Source: JBGPBY01 sp041481485 (GTDB lineage Bacteria > Acidobacteriota > Terriglobia > 20CM-2-55-15). Taken from it: a stretch of DNA of 7,994 bases. Where the stretch lies: positions 1-7,994 of the forward strand of contig JBGPBY010000345.1 of assembly GCA_041481485.1 (NCBI GenBank), read 5' to 3'. Positions 1-5,965 of this stretch are shown here, piece after piece. The notes under the pieces were generated by a model. The model did no database searches and had not been told where the DNA came from. It worked only from the letters and a program-made list of their open reading frames with translations. Position 1 is the first letter of the stretch. Every line of letters starts with the position of its first letter. Made by a program: the position numbers and the translations under genes.

Positions 1-20
1 AAATATTGTTACTTGTGGTA

Positions 21-66
21 CCCCTCACCGGCCGCCGTGCGGCCCCCTCTCCCGTTGGGAGAGGGA
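21..66. repeat. Double-hairpin intergenic repeat (REP-like) downstream of the propeller gene
   Basis: Two adjacent perfect hairpins are visible. GGCCGC (30-35) pairs with GCGGCC (39-44) across the loop CGT. CCCTCTCCC (45-53) pairs with GGGAGAGGG (57-65) across GTT. The unit begins with a CCCCTCACC motif. I recall similar 'CCCTCACC...GGGAGAGGG' units as dispersed intergenic repeats in many GC-rich bacteria, which is recollection and not checked. It lies 71 bp beyond the stop of the minus-strand gene ending at 137, so it could act as a transcription end or mRNA 3' stabiliser. It lacks the U-run of a classical intrinsic terminator. Confidence 0.6.
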
Positions 67-136
67 TTTCTTGATAGACATCCCTTACAGACACTCGATT
101 CCCATTCCTTCGCCTACGGGGTGCCAGACTTAGCTT

Positions 137-1255
137 TTAACTTCTTGCGAAGCGGACCGCATAGACCGGCGGCAGATTCGACGTCACCGACTGCCATGAA
201 TCGCCGCCGTTCTCGGTAATCCATACCGAGCCGGTCGTTGATCCAACGGCGAGGGTGTTGCCGGTTTCGTCGATATCCAGTCCGTGACGATAAACCAGAT
301 CGTAGGCGTATTCCTGAGGCAGGCCATTTCTCAGAGACTCGAAGGTCTTGCCGCCATCCGTGGTGCGATTGACAACGACTTTTCCGTCGGTGGGACAGCG
401 TTTTTCGTCTTTGGTCGACGGCGCGAACCATGCGGTATTCGGGTCTTTCGGATGGACCGCGACAGGGAAACCGAACACGGACGGCTTCACATCTTTAATT
501 TCACTCCAGGTTTGCGCATTGTCCGTGGATTTGAAAATCCCATTGTGATGCTGCACCCAACACACATCGGGCTTTCCAGCGCATTGCACCAGGCAATGCA
601 CGTCCTGGACGTTGGGATCGCCCATTTGTTCTTCAGGGAAATATTCGGCACGCATTCCACGTCCGGTAATGTTCCAGGTTTTCCCCCCATCCTTTGTAAT
701 CCAAACTCCTCCGGTCGAAACGCCGATCCGGACGTGACGCGAGTCGCGCGGATCGACGCAAATGGAATGTATTCCTGGAAATTCGGCTCCGTTCGGTCCC
801 CATGCTTCGCGTAACGGGTCATCCCAGAGCGAGCGCATCAGTTCCCAGGAGTCTCCGCTGTCCGTAGATTTAAATAAACCGCCCGGCATGGTTCCGCACC
901 AGATGACGCCGGGTTCGTCCGGACCTCCCGGGGCCATTCCCCAAATTAGTTTCAGTGTCCAGTTGAATACGGTTCCCGTGAAGGGATGAGGCTGCAGAAC
1001 CTTTCCTTCGGGCAATGCAGGATATACCGGCACCGGAATTTCAGGCCAGGTTTCGCCGCCGTCGCGCGACCGGTGTAGTTTGATTCCAAAATGACCGTGG
1101 TTGAGTGCGGCGAAGAGATCTCCGTTTCGGGGGTCCTGGATTGCCAGAGTCACATTGTCTCCGACAAACGCAGCGCGGGAAATCGACCACTTCGGTTTCC
1201 CACGATCCACAGTGAACAAACCCTTCCGTGTCGCAACTAAACAACGATTGCTCAT
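137..1255 (-). CDS. BNR/Asp-box beta-propeller protein (sialidase or sortilin-like fold), cytoplasmic, last gene of the operon
   Basis: The protein has 372 residues with six Asp-box motifs (S/T-x-D-x-G-x-T-W): SRDGGETW 63-70, STDSGDSW 130-137, TKDGGKTW 187-194, STDNAQTW 243-250, TTDGGKTF 298-305 and TENGGDSW 347-354. Their roughly 55-residue spacing predicts a six-bladed propeller in which the boxes are surface turns between strands. I see no signal peptide, lipobox or membrane segment, so it is probably cytoplasmic. The arginine triad of true sialidases cannot be assigned, and Asp boxes alone do not imply sialidase activity, so the enzymatic function is unknown. The ATG is supported by AGGAGG located 11 nt upstream, inside the end of the MoaD-like gene. 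The gap to that gene is only 7 bp, so translation is probably coupled. Annotation pipelines would likely call it exo-alpha-sialidase or a WD40/YVTN/BNR-like protein. Confidence 0.88.
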   Translation of the reverse strand: MSNRCLVATRKGLFTVDRGKPKWSISRAAFVGDNVTLAIQDPRNGDLFAALNHGHFGIKLHRSRDGGETWPEIPVPVYPALPEGKVLQPHPFTGTVFNWTLKLIWGMAPGGPDEPGVIWCGTMPGGLFKSTDSGDSWELMRSLWDDPLREAWGPNGAEFPGIHSICVDPRDSRHVRIGVSTGGVWITKDGGKTWNITGRGMRAEYFPEEQMGDPNVQDVHCLVQCAGKPDVCWVQHHNGIFKSTDNAQTWSEIKDVKPSVFGFPVAVHPKDPNTAWFAPSTKDEKRCPTDGKVVVNRTTDGGKTFESLRNGLPQEYAYDLVYRHGLDIDETGNTLAVGSTTGSVWITENGGDSWQSVTSNLPPVYAVRFARS

Positions 1256-1275
1256 TTAAAACCTATCCTCCTGCT
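1256..1275 (-). promoter_or_regulatory. Shine-Dalgarno of the propeller gene embedded in the Gly-Gly codons of the MoaD-like gene
   Basis: Read on the minus strand, the last sense codons and stop of the upstream gene are GGA GGA TAG, preceded by GCA. The AGGAGG so formed lies 11 nt before the ATG of the propeller gene (start at 1255). The same bases therefore encode the C-terminal diglycine and provide the ribosome binding site. This arrangement favours coupled expression of the two proteins. Confidence 0.7.
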
Positions 1276-1532
1276 AATGATTGAATGACGTCGATGATGG
1301 AGTCTGGCTTGACCGGGTCGCTGAGACCGTTTCGATCCACGACGGCCTCGCCGTCAATAAAAACAACCATGTGCTGCCGCACGCTTCCCATTTCATCGAG
1401 CACGTACCCGCGCGCTCTCTCGTTGTCCTTGAAGTAATCGTTTAGAACGTCGCGCAGGATGGATCCCGTTGCTTCCCGGGTGGGGCAGCCGACATGCCTC
1501 TGAATGTTCTGGGTAAACCGTACCGTTGCCAT
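1263..1532 (-). CDS. MoaD/ThiS-family ubiquitin-like sulfur-carrier protein with C-terminal Gly-Gly
   Basis: This 89-residue protein is the size of MoaD, ThiS and related beta-grasp proteins. It starts MATVRFTQNIQRHV and has a helical middle segment (ILRDVLNDYFKDN, about 25-37). The core MVVFIDGEAV (55-64) is followed by a D/S-rich turn and a hydrophobic IIDVIQSLAGG ending. In the family the terminal Gly is adenylated by an E1-like enzyme (MoeB/ThiF) and converted to a thiocarboxylate that donates sulfur; no E1, MoaE or ThiG is in this window. It follows a molybdopterin enzyme gene by 35 bp and precedes the propeller gene by 7 bp. It could be a dedicated molybdopterin-synthase small subunit, a sulfur donor for another pathway, or a protein modifier. 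No clear Shine-Dalgarno precedes the ATG, so the start is less certain than the family call. Confidence 0.85.
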   Translation of the reverse strand: MATVRFTQNIQRHVGCPTREATGSILRDVLNDYFKDNERARGYVLDEMGSVRQHMVVFIDGEAVVDRNGLSDPVKPDSIIDVIQSLAGG

Positions 1533-1567
1533 GGAACCGAAAAGTTTAGCAAAACGGAACCCAGCTT

Positions 1568-3958
1568 TTAAACTCCTGCGGCCTTTAATGCGGCTAGCAC
1601 ACGTGCGTCCCGGAAGGGAACCCGCCGCAGGCGAACGCCTGTGGCGTCATAAATCGCATTGGCCACCGCAGCGATCAGGGGTTTGCACACCGTTTCGCCG
1701 GCGCCATATTGAGGCAGGTCCGGCCGCTTTGGAGTCGGATCTCCATTCACAATGACGACGTCGATTTTTTCCGGCGCGTCGCGATGAGTCAGCGTGGGAT
1801 GGCTTACCCAGTCCACGCTGGTCACTTTTTCCGTATCGAACTGCACCTCTTCATGCAGCGCGCGACTCAGCGAGTGAAGCATGCCGTTCTCCACGGTGCG
1901 CCGCAGACCTTCGGGATTGATCACCAGTCCGCAGTCATGAGCGCATACCAGCCGTTTTACCCAGACATGCCCGGTTTGGCGATTCACTTCAACTTCCGCA
2001 ATTTCCGCGACAACCGTCTGACTGCGGAATGTGTATGCGATTCCGCGGCCGGTCAAAATTGTTCCATTACCGCGCGGACGCGGCGACGGACGCGCATCCC
2101 AGCCGAAGGTTTCCGCTGCAGCCTTGACCACGGCGATCGACCGTGCGCGTTTGAATCCGGTGTCGTCGGTGGTTGCTGCCGTCAGGAGTTTCAGGCGGAA
2201 TGCAACCGGATCCGCTTTGGCGGCGGCGGCAAGTTCATCGATGAAAGACTCGGCAGCAAATGTAATCTGCGGACCATTCGGGTCGCGTAAGTTTCCAGTG
2301 CGCAGCGGCGTTTCATATACAAGCGGCATGCTCACTACCTGTGACGCCATTCGCCGATTGGGGATGACATACATGTCCGATGGATTTCCCGCACTGCCAG
2401 CCGCGGCGCGCGCCGGCCGCGTTCCCATCAGTTGAGCGATCAGTACCGTATTGGCTTCGTTGTAGCCAAGGTGGTTGTAGTCGGCCGCCTGGGCGTTGTA
2501 GTCATATCCCACGAGATTGCCCTGGGCATCGAGTGCGCCCCGCATTTTGAAAGTAAATGCCGGTCCCTTCGTGTCCCACGCGGTCTCTTCGTTACGCATC
2601 CATTGGATGCGCACGGGACGTCCAATTTCCTTTGCGATATACGCCGCTTCAAATCCGGCGTCATCCGCTGCGGTGCGGCCGTAGCCCTGCGGACCTTCCA
2701 TCCAGACCACGCGAACATTTTCGCGCGGCATTCCCAGAAAAGTCGCGATTCCCGTGCGCATGCCGTAGGACTTCATATCATTCGAGTAGATTGTCATCTG
2801 CCCATTGGATGGGTCCGCCATCGCATGCGCGGGGCCCATGGCAGTATGCCCCTGGAACGGCACATCGTATTCGGCTTCGATTACCTTTGCGGCGCCTGAG
2901 AATGCTGCGTCCGCATTTCCGGGCGCCGCGGGATTACCCCCTGAAGCGGGCGCCGCGTTGCGCATGAATTTGAAAAGGTCTTCCGACGAGGGGAAAGGTG
3001 CCGTGGCCGGCTTCTCCCAATTCACCTTCAATTGCTTTGCTGCGTTGATAGCCTGTTCTTCGCGTTCACACACCACAGCGACATAGTTTCCCTTGCTGAC
3101 GACCTTGATAAATCCAGGAAGTGCCCGGACCGAAGACTCGTCAATACTGATCAGCTTTGCTCCGGCAACAGGCGGCTTCACGTTTCGTGCGTGAACCATG
3201 CCCGGAGCTTTCACATCGACGGCCCATTTCTGAGAGCCATCGACTTTTCCGGGAATGTCGTAGCGTTGAGGGCTTTGGCCAATAATCCGGAAATCCTGAA
3301 CCGGTTTCATTCGGGCGATTCCGGTCGTTGTATCGACGTTGCTATTGGTTACGGTTAGCGCAACGTTGAATCGCTTCCCGCCAATCAGTTGCCCGTAGGT
3401 GACGCGTTTTGCCGGATCGTTCTTTACGGTAATGACCGCTTCATTCACGGCGAGTTGATCGACCGGTACTGTAAATCGTGCCGCTGCCATATCCAGCAGA
3501 ACACGCCTCGCTTCGGCTGCCACACGGCGCATGGGCAGGCCGTCGGTCTGAATTGCGTCGGATCCGCCGGAACCGCCCTGATCCACCGTCACATCCGTGC
3601 TGCCCATGATGCATGTGGTTTGGTTGTAGGCCATGTCCAGTTCGTCGGCCATCATTTGGCGGAATGCCGTGCCGGTACCCTGCCCGCAGTCGGTCTTGCC
3701 GACAAAGAACGTCGCCGTGTTGTCTTCATGAATCACGATCCAGGAATCGAGCTTACGGAAATCCGGATCGGGATACAGTCCTGCTGCGGCTCCCGCCTGC
3801 GGACTGGCCGCAGATATGAACGGGCTCGCAATACCCGCAGCCGTTGCGGTCACCACCATCAGGCCGGACCGTTTCAGAAAATCACGGCGTGACGGCATGC
3901 CTGCTTGTGCACTCAGGATTTCTTCAACGTGTTTTGGAACGTTTTCAAAGATGCTCAT
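1568..3958 (-). CDS. Molybdopterin-binding large subunit, xanthine dehydrogenase family (IorB-like), Tat-exported
   Basis: The protein has 796 residues counted from MSIFENVP. That start is preferred over an in-frame ATG 63 nt upstream because its ATG overlaps the stop of the [2Fe-2S] gene (ATGA) and has AAAGGTGG just upstream. A twin-arginine signal lies at 23-29 (SRRDFLK), followed by a hydrophobic stretch to about residue 50. Family landmarks are GQGTGTAF (92-99), the substrate-channel region HTAMGPAHAMAD (371-382), GPQGYGRT (422-429), DCGLVINPEG (675-684) and GAGE (752-755), whose E755 aligns with the catalytic base Glu. Members bind Mo-molybdopterin cytosine dinucleotide and hydroxylate N-heterocycles or oxidise aldehydes with water. 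With only a [2Fe-2S] partner, it resembles two-subunit isoquinoline 1-oxidoreductase-type enzymes that pass electrons to cytochromes. The actual substrate cannot be read from the sequence. Confidence 0.93.
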   Translation of the reverse strand: MSIFENVPKHVEEILSAQAGMPSRRDFLKRSGLMVVTATAAGIASPFISAASPQAGAAAGLYPDPDFRKLDSWIVIHEDNTATFFVGKTDCGQGTGTAFRQMMADELDMAYNQTTCIMGSTDVTVDQGGSGGSDAIQTDGLPMRRVAAEARRVLLDMAAARFTVPVDQLAVNEAVITVKNDPAKRVTYGQLIGGKRFNVALTVTNSNVDTTTGIARMKPVQDFRIIGQSPQRYDIPGKVDGSQKWAVDVKAPGMVHARNVKPPVAGAKLISIDESSVRALPGFIKVVSKGNYVAVVCEREEQAINAAKQLKVNWEKPATAPFPSSEDLFKFMRNAAPASGGNPAAPGNADAAFSGAAKVIEAEYDVPFQGHTAMGPAHAMADPSNGQMTIYSNDMKSYGMRTGIATFLGMPRENVRVVWMEGPQGYGRTAADDAGFEAAYIAKEIGRPVRIQWMRNEETAWDTKGPAFTFKMRGALDAQGNLVGYDYNAQAADYNHLGYNEANTVLIAQLMGTRPARAAAGSAGNPSDMYVIPNRRMASQVVSMPLVYETPLRTGNLRDPNGPQITFAAESFIDELAAAAKADPVAFRLKLLTAATTDDTGFKRARSIAVVKAAAETFGWDARPSPRPRGNGTILTGRGIAYTFRSQTVVAEIAEVEVNRQTGHVWVKRLVCAHDCGLVINPEGLRRTVENGMLHSLSRALHEEVQFDTEKVTSVDWVSHPTLTHRDAPEKIDVVIVNGDPTPKRPDLPQYGAGETVCKPLIAAVANAIYDATGVRLRRVPFRDARVLAALKAAGV

Positions 3959-4416
3959 GCGCCCACCTTTGCCGCGCGTTTGATAGCGGCCTGAACGCGG
4001 TAATACGTCATGCAGCGGCACAATGTCTGCGCCATGGCGTCCCGAATCTGCGCGTCTGTCGGTTTGGGAGTCTTGTCGAGCATGGCCTTGGCGGTCATGA
4101 TTTGTCCGTTTTGGCAGAAGCCGCAGGCGGGAACCTGTTCATCGATCCATGCCTGTTGTAGAGGATGAAGTTTGCCGTTCTGGGCGAGACCTTCAAGAGT
4201 GGTAATCTCTCCCTTTACATTCGCCGTCGGAGTGACGCAGGACCGCGTGGCGACACCGTCAATGATCACCGTGCACGCTCCGCACTGTCCCAGCCCGCAG
4301 CCAAACCGCGGACCGTGCAGATCGAGATCATTGCGCAGTATATAAAGAAGGGGAGTGGATGGATCAATATCCACGGTATGGCTCTTACCGTTCACCTTCA
4401 GCGTGACGTTACTCAT
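3955..4416 (-). CDS. [2Fe-2S]-binding small subunit of the molybdenum oxidoreductase (IorA-like)
   Basis: The protein has 153 residues, the usual length for the iron-sulfur subunit of xanthine dehydrogenase family enzymes. The N-terminal plant-type ferredoxin domain carries CGLGQCGAC with Cys40, Cys45, Cys48 and then Cys60. The C-terminal helical [2Fe-2S] domain carries CGFC (Cys98, Cys101) and CRC (Cys133, Cys135). All eight cluster ligands are present. It transfers electrons from the Mo centre of the large subunit to an external acceptor. It has no signal peptide of its own, so it is expected to fold with its partner and leave the cytoplasm by hitch-hiking on that subunit's Tat signal. The ATG has CAGGAG about 9 nt upstream. 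Its stop overlaps the start of the large-subunit gene by 4 bp. Confidence 0.95.
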   Translation of the reverse strand: MSNVTLKVNGKSHTVDIDPSTPLLYILRNDLDLHGPRFGCGLGQCGACTVIIDGVATRSCVTPTANVKGEITTLEGLAQNGKLHPLQQAWIDEQVPACGFCQNGQIMTAKAMLDKTPKPTDAQIRDAMAQTLCRCMTYYRVQAAIKRAAKVGA

Positions 4417-4480
4417 TGCCGATGCTCCTGTGGTTTCAAGATCGAATGGTAGCGATATCCTAACCGAATTTCTTCACCGA

Positions 4481-4765
4481 CTACCAGTTTCCGTCAGCGC
4501 CTCCGCCTCCGGAGAAGCCACCTCCCGGATCGAATCCTCCGCCAGAATCGAAGGAAGATGACATGTCGACAACGGGCCCTGAATCCATCGGCTCGAAGTG
4601 CGATGAAAAATCCGATGCAATCATTTCCTGGGTGAGAATCACAGGAAGGATGGCATCAAACGCGTCGGACTCGTGATGCGGAATATCGGCGATGCCCCGA
4701 TCCAGAAGAGACTGGCGCAATGCAGCCCGGTTTTTGATTTTGTGCCGCTTCAGAAATTCAAACAC
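4481..4765 (-). CDS. Small protein of unknown function with Gly/Phe-rich tail
   Basis: I do not recognise this 94-residue protein. Residues 1-60 look like a small helical domain: a basic start (MFEFLKRHKIKNRAALRQSL), then acidic and mixed sequence with ILPVILTQEM. Residues 69-94 are low complexity: SSSFDSGGGF, DPGGGF, SGGGG, ending GADGNW. Similar G/F/W-ending tails occur on unrelated bacterial proteins and are probably disordered. The start is GTG at 4765 with AAGGG about 6 nt upstream. Codon choice looks like that of the neighbours, and the gene lies 64 bp ahead of the [2Fe-2S] gene on the same strand, so it may be the first gene of that operon. There is no signal peptide or membrane segment. 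A functional link to the oxidoreductase is unproven. Confidence 0.62.
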   Translation of the reverse strand: MFEFLKRHKIKNRAALRQSLLDRGIADIPHHESDAFDAILPVILTQEMIASDFSSHFEPMDSGPVVDMSSSFDSGGGFDPGGGFSGGGGADGNW

Positions 4766-4848
4766 GATTAACCCTTATTGCCGACGATAATACTCTGTTT
4801 CGAGGATCCATGCCCGAGCGTTTCGATCATGACGGGGCAGGGAACCGA

Positions 4849-4878
4849 ATTATATGAGGTGAACAACACTTGGAACAA
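4849..4878 (-). promoter_or_regulatory. Candidate promoter for the minus-strand operon
   Basis: On the minus strand a perfect TATAAT occupies 4854-4849. With an 18-nt spacer there is a poor -35 match, TTGTTC (4878-4873), three of six to TTGACA. This would place the RNA start near 4842 and give a leader of about 75 nt before the GTG at 4765. It overlaps the ribosome binding site and start of the divergent yceH gene. The -10 box is clear, but the -35 is weak and the organism's sigma preferences are unknown. Confidence 0.3.
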
Positions 4879-5484
4879 TTTCTTAGCGACCCTGAAGTTC
4901 GTGTATTGGGCGCGCTGATTGAAAAGGAAATTACGACGCCCGACTACTATCCTTTGTCTCTCAATGCATTGATGTCCGCATGCAACCAGTCTTCGAACCG
5001 CTTTCCTGTTGTGCAGTTCACCGAAGATGTCGTCGGAAATGCAGCCGACAGCCTGAGAGAAAAGAAACTGGTTCGATTGCTGGACCGCGGTGAGTCTCGC
5101 GTCGCCAAGTACCGGCATGTGCTCTATGAGGCAATGGAAATGACGCGCCCTTCCATTGCGGTCCTGTGCATGTTGATGCTGCGCGGACCTCAGACCGCCG
5201 GTGAAATCCGCACGCGAAGCACCCGCTTGTACGATTTCTCGAGCATTGAAGAGGTCGATACTGTTTTGAATTCCCTGATGACTGGAGATCGGCCTCTGGT
5301 TACACGCTTACTGCGGCAGTCCGGGCAGAAAGAAGTGCGATACGCCCACACATTGGCCGGTGAAGTCCGGGCAATGGAGGATTCTGAACCGCCACAGGAG
5401 CAGCCTGACCGCATTGCAAAACTGGAAAAGGAAATCGAAGACCTGAAGCGTCAGTTTGAAGAGTTCCGGAAGCAGTTTGAGTAG
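4870..5484 (+). CDS. yceH: YceH/DUF480 (UPF0502) family protein
   Basis: The protein has 204 residues, close to the roughly 215 of E. coli YceH. The family signature is strong at the N-terminus: EVRVLGALIEKE (9-20), TTPDYYPLSLNAL (22-34), ACNQSSNR (37-44). A second conserved block MLMLRGPQTAGEIRTRS (101-117) and LYDF follow. The fold is two winged-helix units, as in DNA-binding proteins, but the role is unknown. Residues 181-204 form a charged coiled coil (RIAKLEKEIEDLKRQFEEFR), as in other members. The start is TTG, chosen because GAGGTGA lies 7 nt upstream and homology begins at once; no in-frame ATG or GTG is near. It is divergent from the minus-strand operon, with a 104-bp gap. Downstream lies intron debris. 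Confidence 0.93.
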   Translation: MEQFLSDPEVRVLGALIEKEITTPDYYPLSLNALMSACNQSSNRFPVVQFTEDVVGNAADSLREKKLVRLLDRGESRVAKYRHVLYEAMEMTRPSIAVLCMLMLRGPQTAGEIRTRSTRLYDFSSIEEVDTVLNSLMTGDRPLVTRLLRQSGQKEVRYAHTLAGEVRAMEDSEPPQEQPDRIAKLEKEIEDLKRQFEEFRKQFE

Positions 5485-5497
5485 GCGCAACTGTAGT

Positions 5498-5533
5498 CGC
5501 GGTCTATTACGGCATTTCATAGATTTGACCGCG
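5498..5533. other. Imperfect hairpin just after yceH
   Basis: CGCGGTC (5498-5504) is complementary to GACCGCG (5527-5533), and inside it CTAT (5504-5507) can pair with ATAG (5519-5522). It starts 13 nt after the yceH stop, so it could be a 3'-end structure for that mRNA. It has no U-run. A degenerate relative (GCAGTCGCGATCTAATTCTT with a downstream GACCGCGG) occurs at 5725-5754, inside and beside the EEP remnant. Confidence 0.35.
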
Positions 5534-5534
5534 G

Positions 5535-5669
5535 CTGAACTTACCTCGGGAGATCTGAAGGGCTTTCGAAGCTCCGGCCCGCGAGGGTCTCGATTGCTGA
5601 ACCGCCGTGTACGGACCCGTATGCACGGTGGTGTGGGAGGGGGCGGCGGGTGACCGCCCCTATCCCGAT
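5535..5669 (+). mobile_element. Group II intron remnant: 3' end with domains V and VI, no reverse transcriptase
   Basis: Domain V fits 5601-5632. ACCGCCGTG pairs with CACGGTGGT (nine pairs including one G-U), TG bulges on the 3' side, and TACG/CGTA closes a GACC loop. The G-U pair sits in a C-G-C context, matching a catalytic CGC triad. Domain VI fits 5635-5666: GGGA/TCCC at the base, GGGGCGG (5640-5646) with CCGCCCC (5654-5660), and A5662 bulged as the branch-point candidate. The sequence ends CCCGAT at 5669, giving the AY-type 3' end 7 nt after the bulged A. The GGACCCGTATG and GGTGGTGTGGGAGG wording matches my memory of bacterial intron 3' ends. No GUGYG 5' end or reverse-transcriptase reading frame is present, so it is a truncated relic. 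The left edge (5535) is a guess; only 5601-5669 is structurally supported. Confidence 0.75.
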
Positions 5670-5681
5670 CGCTAGCTAGCG
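5670..5681. repeat. 12-bp perfect palindrome abutting the intron 3' end
   Basis: CGCTAGCTAGCG equals its own reverse complement and begins at the first base after the predicted 3' splice boundary. It may be part of the original insertion site or of a repeat; the GCTAGCG core also occurs in the long inverted repeat at 7831-7946. No function is implied by the palindrome alone. Confidence 0.4.
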
Positions 5682-5734
5682 GCCGCAGGGTTTGCAGCAC
5701 TGGACTAGGTCTCTCCAGCGAATGCAGTCGCGAT

Positions 5735-5965
5735 CTAATTCTTCAGGACCGCGGCGACACCCGCATGATCGGAAGACGGCAGCCCTTTCAATCCGGTGCG
5801 GTCCACCGAAATCGGATCGAAACCGCGCTCGAAAATGAAGTCGATCCGCTCCTTCGGTCCCTGTTGATGATCACGAAGTGGATCCTCGAGAAAAATCGGC
5901 CAGGTGAACCCGGGATCTGGAGGACCTCGCTTGAACGGACTATCCTTCGACTCGCCTTCTGAAAC
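5735..5965 (-). pseudogene. C-terminal fragment of an endonuclease/exonuclease/phosphatase (EEP) family protein
   Basis: Translating the minus strand upstream of the TAG at 5737-5735 gives an open frame of 76 codons. It contains GFTWPIFLEDP, then ERIDFIFERGF, then LPSSDHAGVAAVLKN and the stop. RIDFIF followed about 25 residues later by SDH is the C-terminal signature of the EEP fold (DNase I, exonuclease III and Mg-dependent phosphodiesterases), where the Asp-His pair is catalytic. Family members are about 250-300 residues, so the N-terminal two thirds are missing. No start codon with a ribosome site exists, because the TAG of the next gene (5968-5966) immediately precedes it in the same frame. 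I found no matching N-terminal half in the minus strand up to 6933. It is a gene relic in a debris zone with the intron remnant. Confidence 0.72.

Noticed and set aside
137..1255. Propeller gene as a true secreted sialidase
   Set aside because: Asp boxes occur in many non-sialidase propellers; there is no signal peptide, and the catalytic Arg triad and Tyr/Glu pair could not be identified.
3959..4021. 21-residue N-terminal extension of the large oxidoreductase subunit
   Set aside because: It lies wholly inside the [2Fe-2S] gene; the downstream ATG with the ATGA overlap and AAAGGTGG is a far better start and leaves a normal Tat signal.
5456..5653. 65-codon plus-strand frame across the yceH end and intron remnant
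   Set aside because: It overlaps yceH in another frame and its Gly-rich end is the translation of intron domain VI, so it is RNA structure rather than protein.
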